Positions 37,240 through 48,290 of a DNA stretch of 64,000 nucleotides are shown here, piece after piece. The notes under the pieces were generated by a model, which saw only the letters and a list, made by a program, of their open reading frames with translations, was not told where the DNA came from and searched no databases. Position 1 is the stretch's first letter; every line of letters starts with the position of its first letter. The stretch comes from Trichodelitschia bisporula (Eukaryota; Ascomycota; Dothideomycetes; Phaeotrichales; Phaeotrichaceae): the NCBI GenBank assembly GCA_010356995.1, contig ML996691.1, positions 1,248,021-1,312,020 of the forward strand, written 5' to 3'. The translations under genes and the position numbers were made by a program.

Positions 37240-38052
37240 ATGCTTAGTCTCAGTTGTCCTTCCTTGCCATTTGGCTGCGGTTAGATGGGAGCTTGATACC
37301 CTCGTGTATGTTTAGCAGGAGTTGACTACGGTGATGACAGGGATGGTGACGAATGCGTGCGCTCTGGTTCGCGGGTACGGGGCGTAATGCGGGGCGGGCC
37401 AGGTCTGACACGGGGAGTGATATGGGAGGAATTGTGCTTTATCGAATGTGCTAATGCTAGCTTTTCATTTGTGTTCACGTTGCCAGGGCGTCGGGGTGGG
37501 GGATTGGGATGTCATGGTATTTATTCGGGTTGCAGGGGTTGCGGGGGCGGGATGGATTCTGGGGCAGGATGGATTCTGGGGCCATGGGGGGGTTAAAATA
37601 GGCCACATGGGGATGTATACTTGCGTTTAGGCTGGAGCTGCGCGGCTTTGAAGTTGAGGCGATCATGGTATGGTGGGGGGTGATGTCGTTCATTTGTGGT
37701 GCGGCAAGGGGAGATTCAAATCAAAGCTTTGCTGCTTTCTTTGCTCATCCGCGATGTCGTGCATCGTCAATATCTAATCGATGCATTCAAGCACAATTAA
37801 TCACAATCCCGCACATCAGACCAATCTCCTTCTCCAACTGGCAGCCTCTCCCTCCACCAAAACCTCGGCGCCCTGTCTCAGCCTTCCAGATCCCGCATGG
37901 GGCTGAACAAGCCCCGGCCTATCGATAGCTCCTTTTTTTCTGTGACTCAATTTTCCACCCCTCCACCCCCACCATCGCCATCCCACCTCACATCGCGCAA
38001 TTGCCCCTCTCCCTCCCACCAACCGCTCGCTCCCTCTTTTTCGCAAAACGCA
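37240..38052. other. Intergenic between the JmjC gene and HIS7
   Basis: It contains the 3' UTR of the JmjC gene, a G-rich stretch (37,480-37,600, with GGATGGATTCTGGGGC repeated once), and the HIS7 promoter with a Gcn4/Cpc1 site. Confidence 0.6.
37943..37949 (+). promoter_or_regulatory. Gcn4/Cpc1/CpcA binding site upstream of HIS7
   Basis: TGACTCA, the exact consensus for the bZIP activator of general amino-acid (cross-pathway) control, lies 104 bp before the HIS7 ATG. Position and target both fit known control of histidine genes. Binding itself is inferred. Confidence 0.7.
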
Positions 38053-39789
38053 ATGCCGACCGTCCACCTGCTGGATTATGTCGCAGGCAACGTCCGCTCC
38101 CTCGTCAACGCCATCGAGGCGCTGGGTTGGACGGTCGAGTGGGTGAAGTCGCCGGCTGAGGTCGCGAACGCTGATGTGCGCTTTTCCCCATCCCCTCAAT
38201 ATACCCTCCCCCCCATCGTCCCCCTCCTCCCCCCATTCACCAGCTAATGTATCCAGAAACTCATCCTCCCCGGCGTCGGCCACTTCGGGCACTGCCTCAC
38301 CCAATTCGCAGAGGCAGGCTACACAGCCCCGATCAAAGCACACATCGCCTCCGGCAAGCCCTTCCTCGGCATCTGCGTCGGGCTCCAAGCGCTCTTCGAA
38401 GGCAGCGATGAGAACCCAGCCGTGCCCGGCTTCGGCGTGATCCCTGGGACGTTGCGCCGGTTCGACGCGACGGATAAGAGCGTGCCGCACATCGGGTGGA
38501 ACAGCGCGAACGCCGGCGGCGCGGACGAGCTTTATGGTCTCCGGCCCACGAGTAAATATTACTACGTGCACAGCTACGCCGTGCCGTACGAGGCTGGGGC
38601 GTTAGAAGAGGCGGGGTGGCGCGTGGCGCGGGCGAGATATGGGAAAGAGGAGTTTGTGGGTGCGGTGGCGAGGGGGAGTGTCCTTGCTACGCAGTTTCAT
38701 CCTGAGAAGAGCGGGGTTGCGGGGTTGAGGCTTATTAAAGCTTTCCTGGAGGGCAGGGTCGAGGCGCCGCTGGCGGAGGAGTGGAGGGTTTCGGATGAGA
38801 AGGCGGAGAGGGAGGAGGGGCTTACGCGACGGGTTATTGCGTGCCTGGATGTACGCGCGAATGATGCGGGGGATTTGGTGGTTACGAAGGGGGATCAGTA
38901 CGATGTGCGCGAGAGGGAGGGCACGGCTGTGGGGGGGCAGGTGCGCAATCTCGGGAAACCGGTTGAGCTGGCGAGGAGGTACTATGAGCAGGGCGCGGAT
39001 GAGGTGACCTTCCTCAATATTACGAGTTTTCGGAATTGTCCGGTGGCGGATTTGCCGATGGTGGAGATTGTGAGGAGGACGGCGGAGAGGGTGTTTGTTC
39101 CGCTTACGGTTGGGGGGGGGATTCGGGATGTGGTGGAGCCGGATGGGGAGAGGGTTTCTGCGTTGGATATTGCGACGCTTTATTTTAGGAATGGGGCGGA
39201 TAAAGTGTCTATTGGGAGTGATGCGGTGGATGCCGCTGAGGCGTGGTTTAAGAGGGGGGAGAGGTGTGTGGGTGATACGGCGATTGAGACGATTGCGGCG
39301 GCGTATGGGAGACAGGCTGTTGTTGTCAGTGTTGATCCGCGGCGGGTGTACGTCGCCAGCCTGGGGGACACGAAGCACGAGTGCGTGCGTGCGCCGACGC
39401 CCGGCCCGAACGGGGAGGCGTGGTGCTGGTATCAGTGCACTGTTAAGGGGGGGCGCGAGGGGCGTGATATCTCCGCGCAGGAGCTGGTCCGCGCCGTCGA
39501 GGCCCTCGGGGCAGGAGAGGTGTTGCTCAATTGTATTGACCGCGATGGGTCCGGGCATGGGTTTGAGCTGGAATTGGTTAGGGCGGTGAAGGCGGCGTGC
39601 TCGATTCCTGTCATTGCGAGTAGCGGTGCGGGGAGGCCGGAGCATTTTTCAGAGGTGTTTAGGGAGACGGGGGCGGATGCTGCGTTGGGGGCGGGGATGT
39701 TTCATCGGGGGGAGTGGACGGTGGGGGAGGTTAAGGGTGTTATGCATAAAGAAGGGTTGTTGGTGAGAGGGGTGGAGAATGAGATATAG
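38053..39789 (+). CDS. HIS7: Imidazole glycerol phosphate synthase (glutamine amidotransferase-cyclase)
   Basis: Two exons, 38053..38175 and 38257..39789, encode 551 residues; the intron is 81 nt. The N-terminal half is a HisH-type class I amidotransferase with nucleophile Cys81 in GICVGLQ and the His189/Glu191 pair in QFHPEKSG. The C-terminal half is the HisF-type barrel: IACLDVRAND, LTVGGGIRDV, LLNCIDRDGSG, IASSGAG. The enzyme moves ammonia from glutamine through the barrel to PRFAR, giving IGP for histidine and AICAR for purine synthesis. The full length and all active-site motifs are intact despite long G runs, which argues against general base-calling indels in this window. Confidence 0.98.
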
Positions 39790-40229
39790 AATGGACACTG
39801 GGAATGTTGGATGGTTTGGGACGATTGGATTGGGCGGTGATAGAGGTGGACTTGGGTGTATATGATGGCATAACAAAAGTTCATGACAATGGGTTGTTAA
39901 TTGGCTTTACAAGTGATTTACCACAGATGGACGATATGACCAGTTACCTATGTCGGAGGTGGGAAGTAGGCGATGCTGTCGCGATCGTCGTCCCTTTGAC
40001 GTTCTTATGCAAGGCTGAAACCAAATCCGGAACGCCCAAACGGAAAACTCCCGAGCCGAGGCTGAGTAAAGTTAAACACAAAGCCCTTACCCACATTTCC
40101 GTCCTCAACTTACCAGCCCTTACTTTCAAAACCCAACTGAGCGCTCTCACTGCTTTCCATCTGCAAGTATGGAGCAAAATTACACCCACTGAAACACATT
40201 CGTTTGTCCCAAAAATCAAGCATCGACCA
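39790..40229. other. Intergenic between HIS7 and tRNA-Gly
   Basis: Presumably the HIS7 3' UTR and tRNA upstream region; nothing else is seen. Confidence 0.5.
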
Positions 40230-40321
40230 GCGTTGGTGGTTTAGTGGTAAAATCCGTCGTTGCCATCCGAATTCATTCGGGATGATTCGACGGGCCCCGG
40301 GTTCGATTCCCGGCCGACGCA
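40230..40321 (+). tRNA. tRNA-Gly (GCC) with a 21-nt intron
   Basis: The acceptor GCGTTGG pairs with the 3' CCGACGC, and discriminator A is 40321. The anticodon stem is CGTCG (40255-40259) with CGACG (40288-40292). The anticodon GCC is 40262-40264, followed by A37 and the intron at 40266-40286. The T arm is CCGGG / TTCGATT / CCCGG. The sequence matches the usual fungal tRNA-Gly closely. Confidence 0.96.
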
Positions 40322-41280
40322 TTTTTGCACTTTTGACTTTGAAGGCGATGAAGTGTGGAGTTGGACGAGCGGAGATGGGGGACTGGGATGTTGAGGCTCA
40401 ATGTTTTGGGGGGGTCGAGGACAAGTCTCGAAGGCGGCATGAGTTTGGAAGTTTTTGTGGAGGTGATGGGGTTGGAATATAGATTTCACGAGGCTGAGAG
40501 AAGGCAAAGTGTGGAATATCTCAATGCAGTGTCTTGAATACCTAGCCGCAAGTTCAACCTCTAGTTCAACCTCTAGTTCTAGCCCTTTACTCTCCCCGGA
40601 GACACCGCCCAGAAAAGCAACCTTCAAGCACGCGTGAAGGCCATTTCACAAAATGCCTGTGGGAGACCAGATAATCCTATAGGCCCTAGATTCTGCATGT
40701 GGCTTCGATCGAGTGTACTCACTGGCGCCATTGCCTCTCGGTAGACGGTGTGACAAGCACACTTGGAGAGTTTTCGATGGCGACTTTGGGCAAGCGAAGG
40801 GGAATGAGCGACGGAAGGACGCCGCGATATGCCAGCGGGAGTAGAAGCCAAGGGTTCTGAGGGTCTTCTGTTGCAGCAGAGAAAATGTTGGCTGGGTGAA
40901 TGGAGCAAGGAGAACGCGCAAGACACAGGGACTTGTGATATACCGGATATCATAAGGCTCACGGAGAGAGCAAGGAGCGGTAGCCATCCTGCCCCAAAGT
41001 TTTCGAAAAACCCCATCTCCCAGTACCGCGCATAGGCGAAAGCCATGGCGTGTGGTCTAAGTGGTAGAGGTAGGACGGTCACCTGAGTGTCCAGGTCGCC
41101 AAAATCGAGCCCGATTGATGGATTCCAGTGCGGCACGAGTCACCACCACCGTGTCTGGCGACATGACAGAGGAATCAAGTCGTTTATACCCTAAGATCCC
41201 GTCCCGTACCTAATCCATCCCTGTGCTCGATCATTCTCTTGATTCCACACTAGCGTTTACCAGGAGGACCAGGCGTCCTC

Positions 41281-41420
41281 TTGGCGTCATCAGGGCAAGC
41301 ACACTCGCCAGGCTCTCGGCTCCGCTCACAGAGGGTGTAAGTCGGTTTGGCCTCATCGCACTTGAGCTTCCGAGCGCGATGGGTGAAGCAGCCGGTCTTG
41401 GTGCGCTTTTTATTCGCAAT
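41281..41420 (-). pseudogene. Zn2Cys6 transcription-factor domain remnant
   Basis: The minus strand encodes KKRTKTGCFTHRARKLKC followed by DEAKPTYTLC and ECACPDDAK. This resembles a fungal zinc cluster, whose expected form is C-x2-C-x6-C-x6-C-x2-C. The second ligand is His (FTH) and the fourth is Tyr (PTY), so two of six zinc cysteines are gone. The frame lacks an ATG and ends soon after. It looks like a decayed regulator; whether it joins the upstream fragments is unknown. Confidence 0.5.
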
Positions 41421-42348
41421 GTGGGTGGCCTTTGCAGCGGGAGGGGTCGGCGGGGAGAGGGGACAAGATTCCGGGGCCGTCTGATTCCGATGTCCTTCTC
41501 GGTATTGTGAACCGAGCTGTTGAAGGATCTCGTTCTGCCCGCCGGAGATTGTCAAGCTTCTGCTGCAGCTTGCGCTGGGCTTCGTGACCGGATGACAGTT
41601 GCCGCTGGCTGATTCGCCGAGGAATCGGAGCGAGGCGTGCGGGAGCTGCAAGATGTTCGACAGGGGCAGGGGCTCCTGATCAGACGCGTCTATAGGGTGG
41701 AGAGGTAACAAGCAACGCAGCGGAGAAAAGGGGGGTTTGGGGTGAAAGTAGTAGCTTCGAAGGGGATAAGTCCTGCAGGAAGGATGGGCACATCGTACGG
41801 TTCACCGTGTCGAAGTTCGGCAGGGCGGCTATCTGTGATGGTCGGAGGGTGCCCGGTATGCTCATAGTGACTTGCTAAGAGAGGTACTCGTATGCTTGAG
41901 GATGTAGAAGGGAGGTAATGTTTTATAAAGAAGGGTTGGGAGCGCGGACGAGCGGCTGATGATATCAGCAACGTACCATAGTTATATGCATTGCTACAAA
42001 ATTTCAACTTGCGCTTCTTCGCCTCCGCCTGAGGGATCGGGTTGAGAAAGCCGGGTGTACCAGATATGATTCCGGCCGGGGAAGGAGGACCGACCGCCCC
42101 GCGGCAGCGGTCGTCGCCGCCATTTTCGGCGTCGATACAGCCTTCGGTGCCGCCAGGGCTGTCATCAAATTGCCGATCCAGCCCGGGCACTTTCCCGACA
42201 GGGAGCGGCCTATGGATGCGCTCAATGGCATCTGGACCACTCAGGCGATCCCAGTCAATCCGGGACGCATCATAGCGTGGTTGCGGCGAATCTCCGCACC
42301 AATCGGTACGAAGGTACCGGCATTCATTGGACTGGTAGCCTTCGGTCG

Positions 42349-42905
42349 TCATGCCGGTAGGCGTCGAGCCGTGAGAGACGCCGGAGGAACCGGATATACC
42401 GCGCCGTGCGGCGCATGCCGGACATGCTCTCCATCGTGCATGCTTGTCAAATTGAGCACCTGGTCAGCACGGAGATTCGCCGATTTCATCACGTTGACCA
42501 GCTGGGGGGCAATCATAGAATCCCCGAAGGTATTCACGATGTGCCGCCGCAGCTCCGGATCCTCTAACTGGGGCGGCTCGTCGCGAACGCGCTGCCCTAG
42601 GAAAGATGAGCCGACGATGCTCAGATGATTGAAGGCATTGGCGAGGGAGTCTATTTGAAGTGTTAGTGATATGCAGGCCAATGATGAAGATATGTAGCCA
42701 TGATTCGATGGAAGAGGAGATTCATCGCGTGGATCGGGACTTGCGAGCCAAAAGTTTGTTCGTTTAATCTCTTACCGCCGTGGCTCGCATCGAATTGATT
42801 ATCGATGCCCGGTGTATTCCCAGTCGGCATTGGGTTATGGTAACGGCCTCGAGTCCCGACGGTATAATGGTTCACGATGATGGAGTCGATGTTGCCGCTT
42901 TCAGA
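42349..42905 (-). other. Unidentified spliced gene fragment
   Basis: On the minus strand an open stretch (about 42905-42777, SGNIDSIIVNHYTVG then MPTGNTPGIDNQFDASHG) runs to a GTAAGA donor at 42776. It resumes after a CACTAAC...AAATAG acceptor as DSLANAFNHLSIVGSS and RHIVNTFGDSMIAPQLVNV. The splice (about 125 nt) keeps frame. I do not recognise the family. Stops close the frame on both sides unless further introns exist. A related peptide occurs at about 42,140-42,200 (PVGKVPGLDRQFDDSPGG). It could be a decayed gene or part of an unusual intact one. Confidence 0.4.
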
Positions 42906-45487
42906 CTCATCATGTGCGTGCGGTTTGCCTGGCCTAGACCACCAGTGCTCCGGTCATCCAGCCCTCCAGCATGCTCCCGCCTCTTCACCTCCCCCGCCAC
43001 CCTCCCCTGCGGCCATACCGTCTGCGGGTCCTCGGGTTCTGGATGCGTGAGTCGCTGTGACCAGCACTCATCTGATCCCGGTCAAGGCCAGGACGCATTA
43101 ACCCATGACCAGCGCGAATGGAAGCACCAATCTCAGGGGGGACGCAAGGGCTGCGCTTATATAGACGCCTAGGCCCACCCCGCGAGAATATGTGGGGAGC
43201 GAGTTGAAATGAGGTTGGCTCTCGTATAACTCGGGAGACTGAGTAAGCAACCTGCAGGCATACCCCGACGTGCGGCGCAAGGGTTGCTGATGTGTGGAGA
43301 AGTCCACCGTGTGGTTTTGGGGCAAGTAAGTTCCCCGGTGAATAGACGCCGCAACATGATGTTCCGGCTCGTTCTATAGCTGACGATGCTGGCCAGCCTT
43401 TCTCGCAGGGAAAGAGGTTGTGAGGGTCGGTGTGGAGAGGGTCTGCTTCACTGGGTGGCTTTGCCAATGGTCAGTGGAAATTCATTCAAGGAATGGTGTT
43501 GACAATGCGAGATCGTTGAGAATTCGAAGGAGGCAGTCAAATGCTGCAAGACCTTTTGCAAAAGGAGCGTCGGGCTCATAACTGTTAACTGCTACAAAAC
43601 GTGATGTAGCACTTGACAACATTGACCCGACGTTGCTGCCCCCTGTGGATTCAGGGACCGCGCTCATATAAACGGCATAGGTCGACGACGCGCTTGGTCA
43701 GGAAGCAAGATGCAGGCCTGATCACTCGTGATTGACCCTCCGGCAGCCGTATTTCTCGAGCGCAGAGCCTTCCACAATTGGGGAGGTCTGGTGCTCGCGC
43801 GGTCTTGACGGAAGTAAAAGCTGGGAGCGTATGTGACGAAGGGATGGTTCGGGGGAGCAGGACCTGGGGAGGTGGATATGAGGTGTGTGGAGAAGTTAGG
43901 AAAAAAAGGGTATGGGGTCGAGGCGCGCCGGTGTAGGAAGGTGACACCATCGGACCGGTAAGAACGCACGGTTTGTTCCCGCTGTCGCTTTCATGAAGGT
44001 CGCCACCATGCTTCAGAAGCTCGTACAGTTGGTCGTACTGGGGGAGTATTTCGGTGGGCGTGGCACGAGAGCCGTGGTCCAAGAGGCAACCTCCCCCGTC
44101 CTTTTAAACAGACGTTCCACCTCATCCAGGACAGTGGGAGCCATTGCAAGCGATGGCAAGGCAGCGCCTCGTGACCAAGCCGCGACGGTGATGCCCAGAC
44201 CACCCGGCAGTAGCCATTGCCGATGGAGGCAGAGAGTGAGGGATAGAAGTCGCCGTCGCCGGAGTCATCGTATCTTTCTACCATCGCCGGGAGGATATCA
44301 GATGCAAGAAACAGCGTCAGGCGCAGGTACAGTCGCCGGAGCCAGCATCAAGCTCGTATGGAAGGGAAGGAAGGTCGCTGGAAGAGGGTACTGGGTTTCT
44401 GGTACTCTTAGCGGATGGCGAGATGATGAGCTTCTGGTGCGCGGGCCCAGTCGTCTGGATCGATCTCGCCGGATCCGGCTGAGATATCACACGTCGTCGA
44501 CCTGTAACGCGTGGGGAGCAGGCGCCGGGGACATCGGACGGTCGGCTTCGGATTTGAGTCGAAGAAGAACCAGCAAGGCATATACCCCGCGGAGAAGCTC
44601 CCATCTCCTCGAGGCAACACAGCGAGGGGTGCAATTATCGCTGACAAGGGAGAGTCTCGGCGAGAGACCATAATCTCTTAAGTATGATCACGGAGTGTCC
44701 GTAGTCATCCCACAGAGCAGTGGCAAGTTTCTTCCCCGCCGGTAACCGCAGACCACCGTCGATACCAAGGGGTAAATAGGCGATTTGTGCCAAAGAGGCC
44801 GTGATATTTGACGGCTTTGCGCTGGGGGGAGGTAGCTAGATCCTGGGAAGGCTACGCTTGAGAGGTACGTACAGGTTGCTTTCTGCTGATCAAGATGGGG
44901 AGCCTGTGTTCGATGTCGGACCTGAAAGCGCGGCCCTGCTGACCGCGTAATACCCTAAGCCCGTGATGCAGAAGGATCGTCGAATCGTGTGTTTGCCGTG
45001 GTGGCGGTGGACCCGAAGTGCCTCGTCCTCGGATCAAAGAGCACGTTGAACTAGCAGAGACGGTGGTGGCCGGATGGGCGGTGCGGATGTTGCCGGTGTT
45101 TCGATCGCAGGATACGGTTCGGACCGGCCAGCTGCAATCATTTGTTTCAGGCGGGCCTGCTGCCGCGAGCGGATTGAACCTCAGGGTATACAACCCCAGC
45201 CCCGCAATGCCAACCCGGAGTCATCGGTGAAGCTCTAACCTTCCTCCCGGCGTAACCGGTCATTCGGACCCAGATTCGCTCGACATGACGGTGTGAAAGG
45301 CCAGGTGACGCACACCCCCTGAATGTCATCGTCTCGGCGATGATTCTGCCGGGTGGCGCCCGGGGATGATGCCGCTGAGACATGGCCTGAGAGTGAAAAG
45401 GTGGTGGATAAGCGCGGCGCTGGGGGGTTGTGTGAACGAAGATGAAACGGACCGGTGGACGTGACGGTCGGTTCTGGCTTCGCGGGA

Positions 45488-45501
45488 GGGGGGGGGGGGG
45501 G
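45488..45501 (+). repeat. Homopolymer G run, 14 bases
   Basis: Fourteen consecutive G residues in non-genic sequence; the exact length may be unreliable in assembly. Confidence 0.8.
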
Positions 45502-46244
45502 CTTGTAACATGGCCCACATCTGCGGGATGCAAATGAGGGGGAGAAAGATAGGGAAGGAGAAGGCAATGAAGATGGAGATTATGGGGCAGAGAGAGTGTG
45601 ACTGTGATAATCTCCGAAGATAAGCGTACATCCAAGGTATAGCGGAGGCGAAGGCCGCCGGTGGCATGGTGCTGGAGAGGGGAAGATGAGCCGATGATAT
45701 ACTATAGTCGTGAGGATGCAATGGAGACGAAGATGAGGGGAGATGCGGACCTTTATCCACCGTCAAGAGTCACCGCGCACTCAGCCTCAACGCAAACGTG
45801 GACGCACGATGAATATGCGATGACTAGCCGGCGTTCGACAGCAGCGATTAACACTCTCGTAAACAGCGGGACACGTCTCGGACGAGCCTTTAGAGGAGTC
45901 AGCAAGATCAGGAGTAGAAGACGTCAAGCACAGTCATGGCAGAACGCAGCCGTAAATACAATCTATTGCCCGCCAACTCAGCGCAACCAACAAGACTATG
46001 TAAACCCTCATAAGCCTCATTCCCGCTCATGACCGTAACAAGCTCAAGCTCGCCCAAAGACGCGCCAACGAAAGCCAAACACACTCACGAACAATACAAT
46101 CGAAATCACAACCCCCTCGTCCCCCTTCACTCTCGCCTCCCAAAACAAGATCCATAAACAACAACATCCAAGAAGGCGGTCGCTAGCGCTACCTCAACCA
46201 ACAACCCACCACTGCCCTTGTCTCCCCTCCTCACTCCCCTACAA

Positions 46245-48290
46245 CTACATCCCCCAAAACCCCCCCTCCCTAAGCAAATCCCCCTCCGCCCCCAAAAACA
46301 CATCATCCCCCCCCACCACCAACCCCAGCGCATCCATCCCCCCCTCCGTCCCCCCCACCGCCCCCCCCTCCGCAGGCGGACTCTCCGGCGGCGTTGGCGC
46401 CCCCCCCGCGGCCGCCGCCTGCGACAGCTGGAAAATGAGATCCGTGGCATCGGGGTCGAACGGACTCGAATAATCAAGCGGAGAAGTATTATCGAAGCTA
46501 GGCCCACGCGTTAGCCCCTTGCCCTCATCCCGTATTCCCAGATCAACGTACCTGAAATGCTCGCTCGTCACACTTCCACCAGCCGCGTCTAGATCCACGA
46601 GACGCGCCGTGTCTAAAGCGCCGAAGTCCAGCCCCCCGTCCTCGGGCCCGGGGGAGGGCGAGTCCTCGCCGGACGAGCCCGAGCTCTCGCCGCGGAACCG
46701 CGCCTCGGCATCGCGCGCCCGTGCCCGCGCGGCTTTGTCCACGCGCGAATCCATGTCGGGGCGCTTCTTGCGGGGCCGGCCGCGGCGGGCAGTTGGTTTA
46801 TTCTCCCTCGCGCCGGGGAAGGCACCTACACAGCTCCCCCTCTGCCTATGCCGCGTCAACGCATCCTGGCGCACGAAATCCTGGCCGCAGGGACAGCGGT
46901 AGGGTTTCTGGCCGGAGTGGATCTTGGCGTGGCGCTTCAGGTCGTGCGGGCGGACGAAGGTCTTGCCGCAGTGGGGGCATTTGAATTGGCGGTCGCCGAG
47001 GTGGGTTTGCACGTGGCTGCGCACGTTTTCGCGGCGTTGGAAGCCGCGCTTGTTGCAGGTGGGGAAGAGGCAAGTGAACGTGTTGCTGGACACGTCGTGC
47101 GAGATAAGGGCGGCGACTTCTTCCGGGGCCACGCCGGTGTCTGCTAGGGTGGCTTCGTAGGCGGCGTCGAGGGAGAGGTCGGCTATGGAGATGGGGCGGG
47201 GGGAGAGGGAGGGGGAGAGGCCGTCGGAGAAGAGGTCTTCTACGTCGGCGAGTGTTGTTTGGGAGGAGAGGTGCGGGGCGGAGGAGAAAGAGAGGTGGGG
47301 GGTGGGTTGTTGGTCGTAGGAGTCGAAGGAGGAGATGGGGTGCGCGTGCGGGGAGAGGTAGGGCGAGGGGTGCTGGTGCGCCGAGTGGTGGCTGTGCTGG
47401 CTGTGCTGCGGGGACATGGCGGTTGGGGAGTAGTGCGATAGCGATGGGGTCTCGTCGAAGTCGAACGCCGTGGAGCCGGGGGGTTCGAGGGACAGGCTGT
47501 CTGGGAAGTCGAGCGGTATGGGCGCGACGTCTAGCTTTGGGGGCTGGGAGGCCGAGGGCCGCTTTTGGGGCGTGGCGACGGGGGTTGGCAGGATGTTGAT
47601 GAATACGTTATTGCCCGGGCCATAGACTGAGTCGATGGACTCTTTGAGCTTCTGGAGAGCCTCTTCGCAGCGCCCGCTTAGGTGGTTGGGCGGCGGAGGG
47701 GCGAACTGCGGGCCTTGCGAGAGTTGCGGCGAGGCTGTGAGACGGGACGCGCGGGGCGTGGTGGGGGAGGGGAGGAAGTCCTCCTCCTTGAAGTCGAACG
47801 GCCCGGGGAAAGCTTGCATTGCGGGCTGTAGGTGGGACGTTTGAACCGAAAGAGTCGGTGAGCTCTGCTCATGCATATGCTGATGCCGGTGCTGGTCATG
47901 ATCAAGCCGCGGATCGAATTGGCTCTGCTGTATCTCGTGCTGAAACTGATGATTGTGCTGGTGGTGTTGGAACTCATGTCCCGGCGTCGCCAGTCTGTGC
48001 TGCTGCGCTACCTGCAACGGATGCTGTGATTGTGAGTAAATACTTACCGTACTGTCGTCCTGCGTGATGGGGCCCAGGGTCGGGGCCAGCGGGTCCGGGC
48101 GCCGGAAGCCCGTGTGCTGGTCGAGCGAGAGACCGCGGCGATGGGCATTGCGGCGCGGTGAGACGCTGCCAGCGGTGCGCTGGAGGGCGGGGACGGGGCG
48201 TACATTGGGGGCCTCGAGCTGGGGGGTTGAATTTTGGCGGCGGTGAGCTTTGCGGCGTTGCTCGATGCTCGAGGTGGCTGTGGACAGCAT
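46245..48290 (-). CDS. C2H2 zinc-finger transcription factor, Swi5/Ace2 type
   Basis: The single open frame encodes 681 residues from the first ATG (48290; MLSTATSSIEQRRKAHRR). Two short basic repeats near the N-terminus, KAHRRQNSTP and NAHRRGLSLDQ, are typical of filamentous Ace2-like factors. A Gln/His-rich region follows. Three zinc fingers lie at about 407-485: CLFPTCNK...HVQTH, CPHCGKTF...HAKIH, and CPCGQDFVRQDALTRH...C, the last a C-x1-C form ending in Cys as in Swi5/Ace2. An AT-hook-like RRGRPRKKRP follows, which may also act as a nuclear signal. In yeast such factors drive late-mitotic and cell-separation genes; in moulds they affect growth and pigmentation. A perfect in-frame intron signature lies at 48012-48047, so a 669-residue form is possible. 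Confidence 0.9.
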   Translation of the reverse strand: MLSTATSSIEQRRKAHRRQNSTPQLEAPNVRPVPALQRTAGSVSPRRNAHRRGLSLDQHTGFRRPDPLAPTLGPITQDDSTVSIYSQSQHPLQVAQQHRLATPGHEFQHHQHNHQFQHEIQQSQFDPRLDHDQHRHQHMHEQSSPTLSVQTSHLQPAMQAFPGPFDFKEEDFLPSPTTPRASRLTASPQLSQGPQFAPPPPNHLSGRCEEALQKLKESIDSVYGPGNNVFINILPTPVATPQKRPSASQPPKLDVAPIPLDFPDSLSLEPPGSTAFDFDETPSLSHYSPTAMSPQHSQHSHHSAHQHPSPYLSPHAHPISSFDSYDQQPTPHLSFSSAPHLSSQTTLADVEDLFSDGLSPSLSPRPISIADLSLDAAYEATLADTGVAPEEVAALISHDVSSNTFTCLFPTCNKRGFQRRENVRSHVQTHLGDRQFKCPHCGKTFVRPHDLKRHAKIHSGQKPYRCPCGQDFVRQDALTRHRQRGSCVGAFPGARENKPTARRGRPRKKRPDMDSRVDKAARARARDAEARFRGESSGSSGEDSPSPGPEDGGLDFGALDTARLVDLDAAGGSVTSEHFRYVDLGIRDEGKGLTRGPSFDNTSPLDYSSPFDPDATDLIFQLSQAAAAGGAPTPPESPPAEGGAVGGTEGGMDALGLVVGGDDVFLGAEGDLLREGGFWGM

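Larger units (their letters stand above)
40322..46244. other. 5.9-kb region without intact genes
   Basis: The plus strand has only small frames. The minus strand between about 44,670 and 41,250 has a string of short protein-like frames in changing phases, including a zinc-cluster remnant and a duplicated peptide (separate entries). A 14-base G run sits at 45488-45501. A hydrophobic stretch (SLCPIISIFIAFSFPIFLPL) on the minus strand near 45,570 could be a membrane segment, but its frame runs into the G tract and no gene could be built. Confidence 0.45.

Noticed and set aside
38602-39645. Open frame of 347 codons on the minus strand
   Set aside because: It is fully antisense to HIS7, whose active-site motifs are intact; its Arg/Pro/His-rich content is the mirror of a GC-rich coding strand.
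41041-41130. tRNA-like string GGTCTAAGTGGTAGAG near 41,055
   Set aside because: No acceptor pairing or T arm follows; only the D-arm-like part is present.
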